Counted from the first letter of the stretch, positions 8,058-17,481 are shown. The stretch: 64,000 nt of DNA from Kitasatospora sp. NBC_00240 (GCF_026342405.1 NZ_JAPEMU010000001.1:2046001-2110000); one strand, 5' to 3'. Notes: a model not told the origin generated them from the sequence alone. Program-made: numbers and translations.

Positions 8058-9014
8058 TCAGGCCCGCCCTTCCGGGTAACCCGCCAGCGCCTCCAGGGCG
8101 GCCGCCGCGGCCTGCTCCGCGAGCTCGGGCGGCGAGACGATCCGGCCGTCCCGGCCGAGGCGCATCGCCAGCGGGCGCAGCCCGGACGGATCGGCGCTGC
8201 GCAGGGTGATCCGCAGTCCGCCGTCGGGCAGCTCCTGCGCCGAGTCGTGGGTGTAGTACTCGGCCACCCAGCGCCCGCCGGGGCCGACCTCGACCACCAC
8301 TTCGGGGTCGTCGGCGGACGGGTTGACCAGCCCGCCGGAGAGGTCGCGGGGCTCCAGCCGGGGCGGGTCGGACGGGGTGTCCAGCACCTTGATCTCGGCC
8401 ACCCGGTCGAGCCGGAACATCCGCCGGTCCTCGGAGACCCGGCACCAGGCCTCCAGGTAGGTGTGGCCCTCGGTGACCAGGCGGATCGGGTCGACCTCGC
8501 GCTCGGTCATCCCGCCGCGGCCGTGCGAGTAGTAGCGCAGCCACAGCCGGCGGCCCTCGCTGAGCGCCCGGTCGATGTCGGCGAAGACGTGGCTCTCCGC
8601 CTCGAAGGTGACGCCGACCCGGGCGCTGCCCTCGGCGCTGTCACCCGCCGCGTTCTCGATCTTGGCGACGGCCCGGGTGAGCGCCTCCCGGTCGCGCTCG
8701 CGCAGGCCCGGCAGCCCCGCCACGGCGCGGGCGGCGACCAGCAGCGCGGTGGCCTCGTCGGCGGCCAGCCGCAGCGGCTGGGCCACGTCGTCGACGTTGT
8801 GCCACCAGATCCGGTCGCCGTCGGTGTCGATGTCGAGCAGGTCGCCGCCGCGGAAGCTGGTGCCGCACATCGGCAGCACGTTGAGGTCGCCGATCAGCTC
8901 GCGCTCGGTGATCCCGAAGGCACGGGCGACCTCGGCCACCTCGGCGCCGGGGCGCTCCCGCAGGTAGGTGACCAGGGAGAGCATCCGGCGGGTCTGGTCG
9001 ATGGCGTTGCTCAT
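8058..9014 (-). CDS. pafC: WYL-domain transcriptional regulator PafC
   Basis: Partner of PafB in the heterodimeric regulator PafBC, which in mycobacteria activates the LexA/RecA-independent DNA-damage response. This 318-residue protein has an N-terminal winged helix (RRMLSLVTYLRERPGAEVAEVARAFGITERELIGDLNVL), a WYL domain (residues ~150-225, with YSHGRGGMTEREVDPIRLV and YLEAWCRVSEDRRMFRLDRV) and a WCX C-terminal extension. Its ATG overlaps the pafB stop by 4 bp. The gene pair takes its name from its link to the proteasome accessory locus, which here lies about 4 kb away across three FKBP genes. Confidence 0.93.
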   Translation of the reverse strand: MSNAIDQTRRMLSLVTYLRERPGAEVAEVARAFGITERELIGDLNVLPMCGTSFRGGDLLDIDTDGDRIWWHNVDDVAQPLRLAADEATALLVAARAVAGLPGLRERDREALTRAVAKIENAAGDSAEGSARVGVTFEAESHVFADIDRALSEGRRLWLRYYSHGRGGMTEREVDPIRLVTEGHTYLEAWCRVSEDRRMFRLDRVAEIKVLDTPSDPPRLEPRDLSGGLVNPSADDPEVVVEVGPGGRWVAEYYTHDSAQELPDGGLRITLRSADPSGLRPLAMRLGRDGRIVSPPELAEQAAAAALEALAGYPEGRA

Positions 9015-10024
9015 GCCTGTGCTCCCTCGGTCGCGGCGCCGGTCAGGGTCACGGCCGCGGTCGCTTCCAGTCCGGCCACCGCGCGCAGCCGGTCGATCAC
9101 GTCGGCCCGCAGGTCGTCCGGGCCCAGCACCACCAGGTCCGGGCCGAACTCGGCGAGGTGGGCGCCCAGCCCGTAGCCGTACGGGATCTCCAGCTCGTCC
9201 CAGTGCTCGTCCACCCGGCGGGTGTCCAACGCCTTGGTGCGCAGCGGGAAACCCGCCCCGCGGCGCAGCCGGACGGTCGCGGTGGCGGTGGCGCCCTCGC
9301 CGGCGAAGGTGGCGACGTACGCGCGGACGTCCACGTGCTCGGGGACGTCCCCGGTGAAGGCGCCCGAGCGGGAGCGGACCTTGCCGGTGATCCGGCTGAG
9401 CCGGAACACCCGGGCGTCCTGACGGTCGCGGTCCCAGCCGGCCAGGTACCAGTGCCCGCGCCAGCACTCCAGGGCCCACGGCTCGACGGCGCGCTGCTCG
9501 GCGGCGGCGCCACCGGCCTTGCGGTACTCGAAGGTGACCGGGCGGCGGTCCCGGGCGGCGGTCAGCAGCGGTTCGAAGGCGGCCTCGCGGGCGGGGATCC
9601 GCGGCTCCAGGGCACTGTGCGTCTCGGCCTCGGCGAACGGGACGCCGGCCGCCCGCAGCTTCTGCAGGGCGCCGCTGGCCGCGCCGGACATCTTGGCCTG
9701 CTGCCACACCCTGGCGACCAGGGTCAGCGCCGCGGCCTCCTCGGCGTCGAGCGCGATCTCGGGCAGCCGGTTGCGGTCGGCGCGGGCGAGGTAGCCGAGC
9801 TCGCCGTCCAGCGAGTTCTCGTCGACGTCGATGACCAGGCCGAGTTCGCGCAGGTCGTCCTTGTCCCGCTCGAACATCCGGTTGAAGGCGTCCTCGCTGC
9901 CGTTCTGCCACGCCTCGCGGTAGGCCTCGACGGACTCCCGCAGCTCCTTCTTGGAGAGCGGTCGTCTGGTGTTCATCAGGCACAGGGCGAGATTCATCAG
10001 CCGCTCTGCCTTGGCGATCGCCAT
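9011..10024 (-). CDS. pafB: WYL-domain transcriptional regulator PafB
   Basis: First gene of the pafB-pafC pair, 337 residues. The N-terminal HTH region (MAIAKAERLMNLALCLMNTR ... LSKKELRESV) is followed by a WYL domain (~residues 160-235: RRPVTFEYRKAGG ... PWALECWRGHWYLAGWDRDRQDARVFRLSRI) and a WCX domain. The WYL fold is thought to sense a nucleic-acid or nucleotide signal during DNA damage. It overlaps pafC by ATGA, so the two are made together, matching the obligate PafB-PafC heterodimer. Confidence 0.93.
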   Translation of the reverse strand: MAIAKAERLMNLALCLMNTRRPLSKKELRESVEAYREAWQNGSEDAFNRMFERDKDDLRELGLVIDVDENSLDGELGYLARADRNRLPEIALDAEEAAALTLVARVWQQAKMSGAASGALQKLRAAGVPFAEAETHSALEPRIPAREAAFEPLLTAARDRRPVTFEYRKAGGAAAEQRAVEPWALECWRGHWYLAGWDRDRQDARVFRLSRITGKVRSRSGAFTGDVPEHVDVRAYVATFAGEGATATATVRLRRGAGFPLRTKALDTRRVDEHWDELEIPYGYGLGAHLAEFGPDLVVLGPDDLRADVIDRLRAVAGLEATAAVTLTGAATEGAQA

Positions 10025-10381
10025 CGCTGACCCTTCCGGTGTGCCGCGCCGTGCGCGGGGTTGCGCCCACCGGGAATCCGTGTACCCGGCGCCCCGACCG
10101 TACCGGTACCGCCACCGTCGGCGAAAGCCGAGGCCTGCTCACGGGCCACCCCGCCACCCTGACCGGCCCCCTAGAGCCTGCCCGGACCCCGAACCCCCCG
10201 GATGCCCCAAGCCCCGAACCCGCCTTGACCGAACCCGAACGGCCTTCCCCGACCCCAAGCCCCGAACGGTACGCCTTGACCCGGCCCCCTACGGCCGCGT
10301 CCCGAGCCGAAGGGGCGCGCCGGTGCCGACATGGGGCACCTCCCGGCCGGAGGCTGGGGGGAGAGGAGCGCGGGAGGGAGC

Positions 10382-10413
10382 GAAGCGACTGACGAAGCGA
10401 CTGACGAAGCGAC
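10382..10413. repeat. 12-bp tandem repeat GAAGCGACTGAC
   Basis: Two perfect GAAGCGACTGAC units and a third partial one (GAAGCGAC) in non-coding DNA. GAAGCGACTGACGAAG-like strings recur between streptomycete genes; function unknown. Confidence 0.8.
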
Positions 10414-10502
10414 GACCGTCGGCACCGGATCGGAGGGCCCCGGTTGCGCCCCTCCTGCCCGATGGTGGGCAAGGAGGGAGAGCGGGCGCCCAAAAAGCAG
10501 CC

Positions 10503-10533
10503 GGGCCGTACCCCCTTGGCGGGGGTACGGCCC
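10503..10533 (-). terminator. intrinsic terminator of the FKBP gene
   Basis: Perfect 13-bp stem GGGCCGTACCCCC, loop TTGGC, then its complement, 42 nt downstream of the fkbP stop codon. Confidence 0.75.
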
Positions 10534-10574
10534 GTGGTGCCACGCGATCGGCGTGCCGATCGGACGAGCGGGTC

Positions 10575-10940
10575 TCAGACGCCGAGCAGGTCGACGACGA
10601 AGATCAGCGTCTCGCCGGCCTTGATCAGCGGGCTCGGCGACTGGTTGCCGTAGGCGAGGTGCGCGGGGATGGTCAGCTCGCGCCGGCCACCGACCTTCAT
10701 GCCGACGACGCCCTGGTCCCAGCCCTTGATGACGCGGCCGCCACCGAGCGGGAACTTGAACGACGAGCCACGGTTCCAGCTCGCGTCGAACTCCTCGCCG
10801 GTGCTGAACGAGACACCGACGTAGTGCACCTCGACGACCTGGCCCGGCTTGGCCTCGGCACCGTCGCCGACCGTGATGTCACGGATCTGCAGCTCGGTGG
10901 GCGGGTCGCCAACGGGGAAGTCGATCTCGGGCTTGCTCAC
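10575..10940 (-). CDS. FKBP-type peptidyl-prolyl cis-trans isomerase (cytosolic)
   Basis: Single-domain FKBP of 121 residues with no signal peptide. Active-site landmarks are VEVHYVGVSFSTGEEFDASW, FPLGGGRVIKGWDQGVVGMKVGGRRELTIPAHLAYG and the C-terminal LIFVVDLLGV strand. It would catalyse prolyl bond isomerisation in the cytosol. It has its own strong terminator downstream and is followed upstream by two larger exported FKBP genes, so three FKBP genes lie in tandem between pafBC and pafA. Confidence 0.95.
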   Translation of the reverse strand: MSKPEIDFPVGDPPTELQIRDITVGDGAEAKPGQVVEVHYVGVSFSTGEEFDASWNRGSSFKFPLGGGRVIKGWDQGVVGMKVGGRRELTIPAHLAYGNQSPSPLIKAGETLIFVVDLLGV

Positions 10941-11102
10941 AACTGCCTCTTCTCACGGTTCGTTACGTACACGACGGAGCGGCAGGTACCCGCACCGCTG
11001 TTCCTTCCGGAACCACGGTACGGGCGCCCGCCGCCCGCCCGAGCGCAGGCCACGCGGCCTCGCTCGAAGGTCATTCACGTTCCATTGTCACCCGAAGGAG
11101 GG

Positions 11103-12413
11103 TCAGCCCACACCCGCGTCGAGCACGTCGACCACGAAGACCAGGGTGGAGTTGGCCGGAATGTCACCCTGCGCCTGGTCCTTGTAACCGAGCGAGGCGG
11201 GAATCACCAGCTCGACCCGGCTGCCGACGGCCACGCCCTGCAGGCCCTTGTCCCAGCCCTCGATGACCTGGCCGCCGCCGACGGAGAAGGAGAACGCCTG
11301 GCCCTTGTCGAGCGAGGAGTCGAACTTCTTGCCGTCCTTCCAGAGCGCGCCGGTGTACTGGACGAGGACCTTCTCGCCCGACTCGACCTTGGGGCCGGTG
11401 CCCTGGATCAGGACGTGGCTCTTGAGCTCGGTCGGCTCCGCCGCGCCCTTGACCGGGGTGATCTCGGCGGCCTTCTTGCCGTTGTCCTTCACCTGCGGGA
11501 AGTCCGCGGGCGGCGGGGTGACCGTGCCGCTGACGACGGCGTCGGGGGCGTTCACCCGCTGGATGTCGATCACGAAGACCAGGTTGTCCTTCGCGCCGAT
11601 CGACATGCTGGTGTTGCCCTGCGCACCGAAGGCGGCGGCCGGCGGGGCCACCACCAGGACGCGGCTGCCGGCCTTCTTGCCGACGACGGCCTGGTCGAGC
11701 GCCGGGATCAGCGCGTCGGTGCCGGCCTGGAAGATCTGCGGCTTGCCCTTCTCGTCGTACGAGCTGGGGATGTCCTTGCCGGTGGTCCAGTCCTTGGCGG
11801 TGTAGTCGACCGAGGTCCAGGAGCTCTTCTCGACGACCGGGCCGCTGCCCTCGGAGAGGACCTTCACGACGAAGCTGCCGTCGGCGGCCTCGGCGGGCGT
11901 GGTGATGACCGCCTTCTTGCCGAAGTCGCCGGTGACCGTCGGGAGCACCTTGGCGGTGTCCTTGATCGGCGGCACCGGGTCGGCGGTGGGGGTCGGGGCG
12001 GCGCTCGGCGCGGCGTCCACCGGGGTGGAGGCGGCCGAGGTCTTGCCGTCGCGGTTCACCAGGTAGAGCGTCACCGCGCTGCCGGCCAGCAGCACGGCCA
12101 GCACGGTGCCCAGGATCAGGCCGAGCTTGCCCACGCTGGGCGGGTTCTCGTAGTACCCGGCCTCGGAGGTGTCCTGGCGGCGCACGTTCGAGGCGAAGAT
12201 CTGCGGGGCCTCGTCCGTCTTGGTGCCGCTCTTCGGCCGCGGCGCGTCGCCGGGGCTGCCCCAGCCGGCCTGCTGCTTCAGGATCGACGGCGGAACCACG
12301 ATCGACTCGCCGTCGCCGGGCAGCGGCCCGCCCGGACGCGAGTCCGTCGGGTCGCCGGCGGAGCCGCCGTTCGCGGTGCCGGGCCCACCCGGGCTCGACG
12401 CTTTCTCAGACAT
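11103..12413 (-). CDS. membrane-anchored FKBP-type peptidyl-prolyl isomerase with two FKBP domains
   Basis: Protein of 436 residues. It has a ~95-residue Gly/Pro/Ser-rich cytoplasmic N-terminus, one transmembrane helix (about residues 96-118, LGLILGTVLAVLLAGSAVTLYLV), a Ser/Ala/Pro spacer, then two FKBP-like domains outside the membrane (~165-290 and ~325-436). The C-terminal domain keeps the usual active-site segments (FSFSVGGGQVIEGWDKGLQGV, ELVIPASLGY). The N-terminal domain is more divergent (QIFQAGTDALIPALDQAVVGKKAGS). Likely an extracytoplasmic folding catalyst. The long cytosolic N-terminus is unusual for an FKBP. Confidence 0.9.
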   Translation of the reverse strand: MSEKASSPGGPGTANGGSAGDPTDSRPGGPLPGDGESIVVPPSILKQQAGWGSPGDAPRPKSGTKTDEAPQIFASNVRRQDTSEAGYYENPPSVGKLGLILGTVLAVLLAGSAVTLYLVNRDGKTSAASTPVDAAPSAAPTPTADPVPPIKDTAKVLPTVTGDFGKKAVITTPAEAADGSFVVKVLSEGSGPVVEKSSWTSVDYTAKDWTTGKDIPSSYDEKGKPQIFQAGTDALIPALDQAVVGKKAGSRVLVVAPPAAAFGAQGNTSMSIGAKDNLVFVIDIQRVNAPDAVVSGTVTPPPADFPQVKDNGKKAAEITPVKGAAEPTELKSHVLIQGTGPKVESGEKVLVQYTGALWKDGKKFDSSLDKGQAFSFSVGGGQVIEGWDKGLQGVAVGSRVELVIPASLGYKDQAQGDIPANSTLVFVVDVLDAGVG

Positions 12414-12611
12414 GACTCCCCATCCATCTCACCAGGTCTTCGAGGCCTACCGGCCGGCTTGCTGATCGCCGAGATCCTGCCGTACTGCCGCCGCACCCGG
12501 AAGCCCTGGCCACCACAGTGCGGGAGGGCAGCAGTATGACAGGTCAGTATGAGGACGGGCGCGTCTGGTGTACGAGCGTCCGCCAAGCGTACGAGCCGAG
12601 CGGCCCGTCCG

Positions 12612-13595
12612 TCAGACCGCCTCCAGGATGTCGATCACGAACACCAGGGTGGAGTTCGCCGGCACCGCGCCCTGCGCCTGGTCCTTGTAGCCCAGGGCGG
12701 GCGGCACCACGAGCATCACCCGGCTGCCGACCGTCTGGCCGACCAGGCCCTTGTCCCAGCCCTCGATCAGGCTCTTGGTCCCGACCTGCAGGGCCTGCGC
12801 GCCGCCGTGGCTCCAGGAGGAGTCGAACTGCTGGCCGTTGCTCCACAGCACGCCGGTGTACTGGACCACCAGGGTCTGGCCGGACTGCACCTGCTTGCCC
12901 TCGCCCTTGATCAGCACGAACTGCTGGAGGTCGGTGGGGGGTGCCTGACCGGGCGGGATGGTGATCGTCGGGGCGGCCTTGCCGTTGTCCTTGACCTGCG
13001 GGGAGGTCGGCGGCGCCTGGGTCATCGTGCCGGAGAGGGTGGAGTCCTGCGGCAGGGCCTCGGCGATGTCCAGCACGAACACCACCGTGTCGCCCGGCGC
13101 CACGCCCAGCGTGGTGTTGCCCTGGCTGCCGAACGCGGCGGCCGGCGGGGCCACCACCAGGATCCGGCTGCCGACCTTCTTCCCGACCACGGCCTGGTCG
13201 AAGGCGGGCACCAGCTGGCCGCTGCCGGCCTGGAACAGCTGCGGCTTGCCGCCGGTGTCGTAGGAGCTCGGCAGGTCCTTGCCGGTCGTCCAGTCCTTGG
13301 CGGAGTAGTTCACCGTCACCCAGTCGCCCTTGCTGACCGTCTGGCGGTCACCCTCGCTGAGCGTCTTGATCACGAACTGGCCGCTGGGCTGCCCGGCCGG
13401 GATCGTGATGACGGCCTTGCTGCCGAAGGCCCCCTCGACGGTCGGCATCGGCGCGGCCTCGTCCACCGGGGCCGGCACCGTCGGCGCGGCGCTCGACGCC
13501 GAGGGCGACACCTCGGCCGGCGCCTTCGCGTTGCTGCTGCAGGCCAGCAGCAACGTCAGGGGCAGGACTACGAGCAAACCGGCGGTGCGACGCAC
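12612..13595 (-). CDS. FKBP-type peptidyl-prolyl isomerase lipoprotein with two FKBP domains
   Basis: Exported paralogue of the neighbouring membrane FKBP, 327 residues. It has a lipoprotein signal peptide with lipobox LLAC (Cys19) and two FKBP domains (~65-180 and ~215-327). The C-terminal domain is canonical (QALQVGTKSLIEGWDKGLVGQTVGSRVMLVVPPALGY), and the first domain shares the GSRILVVAPPAAAFGSQGN segment with the upstream paralogue, showing tandem duplication. GTG start at 13595. Probably anchored on the outer face of the membrane as a folding catalyst. Confidence 0.92.
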   Translation of the reverse strand: MRRTAGLLVVLPLTLLLACSSNAKAPAEVSPSASSAAPTVPAPVDEAAPMPTVEGAFGSKAVITIPAGQPSGQFVIKTLSEGDRQTVSKGDWVTVNYSAKDWTTGKDLPSSYDTGGKPQLFQAGSGQLVPAFDQAVVGKKVGSRILVVAPPAAAFGSQGNTTLGVAPGDTVVFVLDIAEALPQDSTLSGTMTQAPPTSPQVKDNGKAAPTITIPPGQAPPTDLQQFVLIKGEGKQVQSGQTLVVQYTGVLWSNGQQFDSSWSHGGAQALQVGTKSLIEGWDKGLVGQTVGSRVMLVVPPALGYKDQAQGAVPANSTLVFVIDILEAV

Positions 13596-13760
13596 GGTGT
13601 TCCTAACTGTCGGTCAAGTGCAGCTGTTCGGACATCCTCCGACAGCGTATGCCGAGACCGCACCCCGCCCCGGTAGGCGACACGGGGCACCCTCCCACGT
13701 CACACCGCGCACTCCGGGGCTCGCCGGCCGCTCAGGGCCGGCCGGCCCCGGCCCCACACA

Positions 13761-13799
13761 CCGGCCCCGCGCGCCGGCCCCGCGCACCGGCCCCGCGCA
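13761..13799. repeat. 13-bp tandem repeat CCGGCCCCGCGCA
   Basis: Three adjacent 13-bp units, the first differing in its last base, with degenerate flanking copies. Located between the pafA terminator and the FKBP lipoprotein gene; non-coding. Confidence 0.75.
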
Positions 13800-13800
13800 C

Positions 13801-13842
13801 CGGACGGCCCGCACCCCCGGGTGTCGGGGTGCGGGCCGTCCG
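13801..13842 (-). terminator. intrinsic terminator of pafA
   Basis: Perfect 17-bp stem (left arm CGGACGGCCCGCACCCC, 8-nt loop CGGGTGTC) ending 11 nt beyond the pafA stop codon. It separates the proteasome cluster from the FKBP genes. Confidence 0.85.
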
Positions 13843-13853
13843 GGCCGTCCGGG

Positions 13854-15215
13854 TCACATGCCGGCGATCAGCTTCTCCACCCGCTCGTCCACGGAACGGA
13901 ACGGGTCCTTGCACAGGACGGTGCGCTGCGCCTGGTCGTTCAGCTTCAGGTGCACCCAGTCGACGGTGAAGTCGCGGCGCTGCTCCTGCGCCCGGCGGAT
14001 GAAGTCGCCGCGCAGCCGGGCCCGGGTGGTCTGCGGCGGGACGGACTTGGCCTCGAAGGTCTTGAGGTCGGTGGTCACCCGCTCGGCCTGGCCCTTGCCC
14101 TGCAGCAGGTAGAACAGGCCGCGGCGGCGGTGGATGTCGTGGTAGGCGAGGTCGATCTGCGCCACCCGCGGGTTGGACATGCTCATCTGGTGCTTCTCGC
14201 GGTACCGCTCGATCAGCCGGTACTTCATGATCCAGTCGATCTCGTTGCCGACCCTCGCGAGGTCCTCGGTGCGGATGGCCTCCAGGGTGCGGCCCCAGAG
14301 CTCCAGCACCCGGGCGATCGTCCCGGTGTTGATGCCCTTGCGGTCCGCGAACTCCAGCGCCTTGGAGTAGTACTCCTCCTGGATGTCCAGCGCGCTGGCC
14401 TCCCGGCCGTTGGCGAGCCGGACCTGGTGCGTGCCGGTCAGGTCGTGGCTGACCTCGCGGATCGCCCGGATCGGGTTCTCCAGCGTCAGGTCGCGCAGCA
14501 CCACGCCGGCCTCGATCAGGCGCAGCACGAGGTCGGTCGCGCCCACCTTGAGCAGGGTGGTGGTCTCCGACATGTTCGAGTCGCCGACGATGACGTGCAG
14601 CCGGCGGTAGCGCTCGGCGTCGGCGTGCGGTTCGTCGCGGGTGTTGATGATCGGGCGGGAGCGGGTGGTCGCCGAGCTGACGCCCTCCCAGATGTGCTCG
14701 GCCCGCTGGCTGACGCAGTAGACCGCGCCGCGCGGGGTCTGCAGCACCTTGCCGGCGCCGCAGATCAGCTGGCGGGTCACCAGGAACGGGATCAGCACGT
14801 CGGAGAGCCGCGAGAACTCGCCGTGCCGGGCCACCAGGTAGTTCTCGTGGCAGCCGTAGGAATTCCCGGCGGAGTCGGTGTTGTTCTTGAAGAGGTACAC
14901 GTCGCCGGCGATGCCCTCCTCGTGCAGCCGCCGTTCGGCGTCCACCAGGAGGCCCTCGAGGATGCGCTCGCCCGCCTTGTCGTGCGTCACCAGTTCGGTG
15001 ACCTCGTCGCACTCGGGGGTGGCGTACTCGGGGTGCGATCCGACGTCGAGGTAGAGCCGTGCACCGTTGCGCAGGAAGACATTGCTGCTGCGGCCCCAGG
15101 AAACTACGCGGCGGAAGAGGTACCTGGCCACCTCGTCCGGAGACAGACGTCGTTGTCCCCGGAACGTACACGTGACGCCGTACTCGTTCTCCAGCCCGAA
15201 AATTCGGCGGTCCAT
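13854..15215 (-). CDS. pafA: Pup--protein ligase PafA
   Basis: Carboxylate-amine ligase that uses ATP to join the C-terminal Glu of Pup to substrate lysines. At 453 residues it has the expected length. The glutamine-synthetase-like core shows the N-terminal metal-binding segment [11 protein letters not shown] (Glu9), the catalytic Asp57 in [14 protein letters not shown], and the [17 protein letters not shown] loop. It lacks the extra N-terminal Dop loop seen in the paralogue at 17702-19231. A hairpin between prcA and pafA suggests at least partly separate transcription. The ATG at 15215 has only a weak ribosome-binding site. Confidence 0.97.
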   Translation of the reverse strand: MDRRIFGLENEYGVTCTFRGQRRLSPDEVARYLFRRVVSWGRSSNVFLRNGARLYLDVGSHPEYATPECDEVTELVTHDKAGERILEGLLVDAERRLHEEGIAGDVYLFKNNTDSAGNSYGCHENYLVARHGEFSRLSDVLIPFLVTRQLICGAGKVLQTPRGAVYCVSQRAEHIWEGVSSATTRSRPIINTRDEPHADAERYRRLHVIVGDSNMSETTTLLKVGATDLVLRLIEAGVVLRDLTLENPIRAIREVSHDLTGTHQVRLANGREASALDIQEEYYSKALEFADRKGINTGTIARVLELWGRTLEAIRTEDLARVGNEIDWIMKYRLIERYREKHQMSMSNPRVAQIDLAYHDIHRRRGLFYLLQGKGQAERVTTDLKTFEAKSVPPQTTRARLRGDFIRRAQEQRRDFTVDWVHLKLNDQAQRTVLCKDPFRSVDERVEKLIAGM

Positions 15216-15327
15216 GAGGCATCCATTCTCTGATTGGAGCTGTCCGAAACCGCCTCCACGGTGGCAATCCGTTCACGACCGGCCTGGTCGGACCATGGAT
15301 GTGACGTCGATTCACCGTAGGGGCACG

Positions 15328-15365
15328 GAATCCCGTACGGCCGTGCGGCCGACCGTACGGGATTC
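15328..15365 (-). terminator. hairpin between prcA and pafA
   Basis: Perfect 13-bp stem GAATCCCGTACGG with a 12-nt loop, starting 12 nt downstream of the prcA stop. It could terminate or attenuate the prcBA transcript before pafA, or protect its 3' end. Confidence 0.65.
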
Positions 15366-15376
15366 ACTCACGAGGC

Positions 15377-16129
15377 CTACTCCGACGTCGCCGCCGGCTT
15401 GTCCTCGTCGTCCGCCTCCGCGGACTGGTCCCCGTCGAGCAGCCGGCCGAGCTGGCTGCCGAGGATCCGCTTGAACTTGCGCTGCTGGAAGCGCTGGCGG
15501 TCGAGGACCGCGACCTCCAGCTGTTCCGGCGTCAGGGTGCGCGGGGAGCCGCCGTTCGGGTCCCTGGCGAGCGAGTCCACGGCCAGCTTGAGGGCCTCGG
15601 TGAGGCTCAGGCCGACCTGGTGGCGCTGCCCCAGGTAGTTGCCGATGGAGTCGGCGTTGCCGCCGACCACGACGCTGTTCTGCTCGTCCACCACCGAACC
15701 GTCGGGGGTGAGTCGGTAGATCTGGTCGTCGTCGGGGGTCTTGCCGACCTCGGCGACGATCAGTTCGACCTCGTAGGGCTTCTCCCCGACGGAGGAGAAG
15801 ATGGTGCCCAGCGTCTGGGCGTAGACGTTGGCCAGGCCCCTGGCCGTCACGTCGGCCCGGTCGTAGGAGTAGCCGCGCAGGTCGGCGTAGCGGACGCCGC
15901 CGATGCGCAGGTTCTCGAACTCGTTGTAGCGGCCGACGGCCGCGAAGGCGATCTTGTCGTAGATCTCGGACACCTTGTGCAGGGCCCGCGAGGTGTTCTC
16001 GGCGACGAAGACGATGCCGTCGGCGTAGGTGAGCACGACCACGCTACGGCCGCGCGCGATGCCCTTGCGGGCGTACTCCGCGCGGTCCGCCATGGCCTGC
16101 TGAGGCGAGACGTAGAACGGTGTCGACAC
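15377..16129 (-). CDS. prcA: 20S proteasome subunit alpha
   Basis: Alpha-ring subunit of the actinobacterial 20S proteasome, 250 residues. The N-terminal gate segment [27 protein letters not shown] is typical, and an acidic C-terminal tail ([15 protein letters not shown]) follows the core. It forms the outer rings that dock the ARC ATPase. GTG start at 16129, 82 nt downstream of prcB in the same direction. Confidence 0.97.
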   Translation of the reverse strand: MSTPFYVSPQQAMADRAEYARKGIARGRSVVVLTYADGIVFVAENTSRALHKVSEIYDKIAFAAVGRYNEFENLRIGGVRYADLRGYSYDRADVTARGLANVYAQTLGTIFSSVGEKPYEVELIVAEVGKTPDDDQIYRLTPDGSVVDEQNSVVVGGNADSIGNYLGQRHQVGLSLTEALKLAVDSLARDPNGGSPRTLTPEQLEVAVLDRQRFQQRKFKRILGSQLGRLLDGDQSAEADDEDKPAATSE

Positions 16130-16211
16130 CGGCGGTCGTCCCCTTCTGTCAGGACCTCCCTCCGGCCCGGGGGCGGGGAGGGAGGGTCGGGAGGTGGATC
16201 GGGCGGAGGGG

Positions 16212-17054
16212 CTAGATCAGCGGTGCCTGCGGACCGTTGGGGTGCTCCAGCCGCTGGTCGGTGATCGAGTGCGCGATGCCGGAGACCTCGGACTCGGACA
16301 GCCTGCGGAAGCCGTCCTCGGTGATCAGCGAGACGATCGGGAAGATCTTGCGGGCCAGGTCGGGCCCACCGGTCGCGGAGTCGTCGTCGGCGGCGTCGTA
16401 GAGCGCCTGGACGACCAGCATGGAGGCCTGCTGCGAGGAGAGGCCCTCGCGGTAGAGCTTCTTCATCGAGCCCCGGGCGAACACCGAGCCCGAGCCGGTG
16501 GCGGCGAAGCCGCGCTCCTCGGAGCGGCCGCCGGTGACGTCGTAGGTGAAGATCCGGCCGCGGTCGAGGTCCTGGTCGTAGCCGGCGAAGAGCGGGACGA
16601 CCGCCAGGCCCTGCATGGCCATCCCGAGGTTGCCGCGGATCATCGTGGTGAGCCGGTTGGCCTTGCCCTCCAGGGAGAGCACGGTGCCCTCGATCTTCTC
16701 GTAGTGCTCCAGCTCCAGCTGGAAGAGCCGCACCATCTCGACGGCGAGGCCGGCGGTGCCGGCGATGCCGACCGCGCTGTACTCGTCGGCCGGGAAGACC
16801 TTCTCGATGTCGCGCTGGGCGATCACGTTGCCCATGGTGGCGCGGCGGTCACCGGCGATCACCACACCGCCGTCGAAGACCGCCGAGACGATCGTCGTCC
16901 CGTGCGGCGCCTCGATGGTCAGCCCCTCCGGGAGGCTGCGGCGACCGGGGATCAGCTCCGGCGAGTACTCCGCCAGGAAGTCCATGAACGAGGAGGACCC
17001 GGGGGTCAGGAAGGCAGCCGGTAGACGCCCGGTGCCACGAGTGTTGGCTTCCAC
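16212..17054 (-). CDS. prcB: 20S proteasome subunit beta (catalytic)
   Basis: Catalytic beta subunit, 280 residues, made with a ~52-residue propeptide. The processing site is EAPHG followed by Thr53 ([13 protein letters not shown]), and Thr53 becomes the N-terminal nucleophile. The core contains [10 protein letters not shown] (Lys/Arg region near the active site) and [12 protein letters not shown]. The GTG start at 17054 is preceded by GGAAGGA. The order prcB then prcA follows pup in the usual actinobacterial arrangement. Confidence 0.97.
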   Translation of the reverse strand: MEANTRGTGRLPAAFLTPGSSSFMDFLAEYSPELIPGRRSLPEGLTIEAPHGTTIVSAVFDGGVVIAGDRRATMGNVIAQRDIEKVFPADEYSAVGIAGTAGLAVEMVRLFQLELEHYEKIEGTVLSLEGKANRLTTMIRGNLGMAMQGLAVVPLFAGYDQDLDRGRIFTYDVTGGRSEERGFAATGSGSVFARGSMKKLYREGLSSQQASMLVVQALYDAADDDSATGGPDLARKIFPIVSLITEDGFRRLSESEVSGIAHSITDQRLEHPNGPQAPLI

Positions 17055-17262
17055 ACGATTCCTTCCAGGTAGCTTGAAGCGCGCGCTGCCCGCACCCTAC
17101 CCGCCTGGCGATCACTATCCACCTGTGGCGGGGGCGGACCCGGACGGACGGGAGGCCGACGCCGCCCGCCCGCCCTCGGCGGTCGCAACCGTGAATTCCG
17201 CGAATGGCCCGGGCCGCTCTTCCAGCAGGCTCCGGACCGGCCTCCCGACTGCGCCCGGGCCG

Positions 17263-17481
17263 CTACTGGCCGCCCTTCTGGACGAATTGCCGCACGAAAT
17301 CCTCGGCATTCGACTCAAGGACCTCGTCGATTTCGTCCAGGACCGCGTCGACGTCGTCGCTCAGCTTTTCCTGGCGCTCCTGGAGCTCCTCGGAATTCTG
17401 CGCCTCGACAGCCTGCTCCTCGACCTCCTCGGAGGCACGGTTCGCCCGCTGCTGGCCGCCACCGGTGTCCTTGTCCGCCAT
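17263..17481 (-). CDS. pup: prokaryotic ubiquitin-like protein Pup
   Basis: Intrinsically disordered 72-residue protein tag. The C-terminal helix-forming region ends DAVLDEIDEVLESNAEDFVRQFVQKGGQ. The last residue is Gln, so Dop must deamidate it to Glu before PafA can conjugate it. The N-terminal region is rich in Gln, Glu and Arg and is threaded into ARC. ATG at 17481 gives the standard MADKDTGGGQQR start. It is flanked by gaps of about 210-220 nt on both sides, longer than elsewhere in the cluster, so a dedicated promoter is possible. Confidence 0.97.
   Translation of the reverse strand: MADKDTGGGQQRANRASEEVEEQAVEAQNSEELQERQEKLSDDVDAVLDEIDEVLESNAEDFVRQFVQKGGQ

Larger units (their letters stand above)
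10025..10574. other. 550-bp intergenic region between pafB and the first FKBP gene
   Basis: No convincing gene. It holds degenerate CCCCAAGCCCCGAAC-type repeats (10180-10280), a GGGGCACCTCCC ... GGGGGAG imperfect inverted repeat of a type common in streptomycete intergenic DNA (10333-10360), a 12-bp tandem repeat (10382-10413) and the FKBP terminator (10503-10533). The pafB promoter should lie near its right boundary with pafB (10025-10150), but no clear box is visible. Confidence 0.6.

Noticed and set aside
8058..10493. 811-codon open frame covering pafC and beyond
   Set aside because: Its C-terminal part is pafC, but the N-terminal part runs through pafB in the wrong frame and reads as Arg/Pro/Gly-rich nonsense. 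pafC starts at 9014.
9951..12539. 862-codon plus-strand open frame
   Set aside because: Antisense shadow of the FKBP genes and intergenic DNA; no recognised domain and no ribosome-binding site.
16155..16185. 9-bp hairpin between prcB and prcA
   Set aside because: Short purine/pyrimidine-run pairing in a region where read-through from prcB to prcA is expected; not convincing as a terminator.
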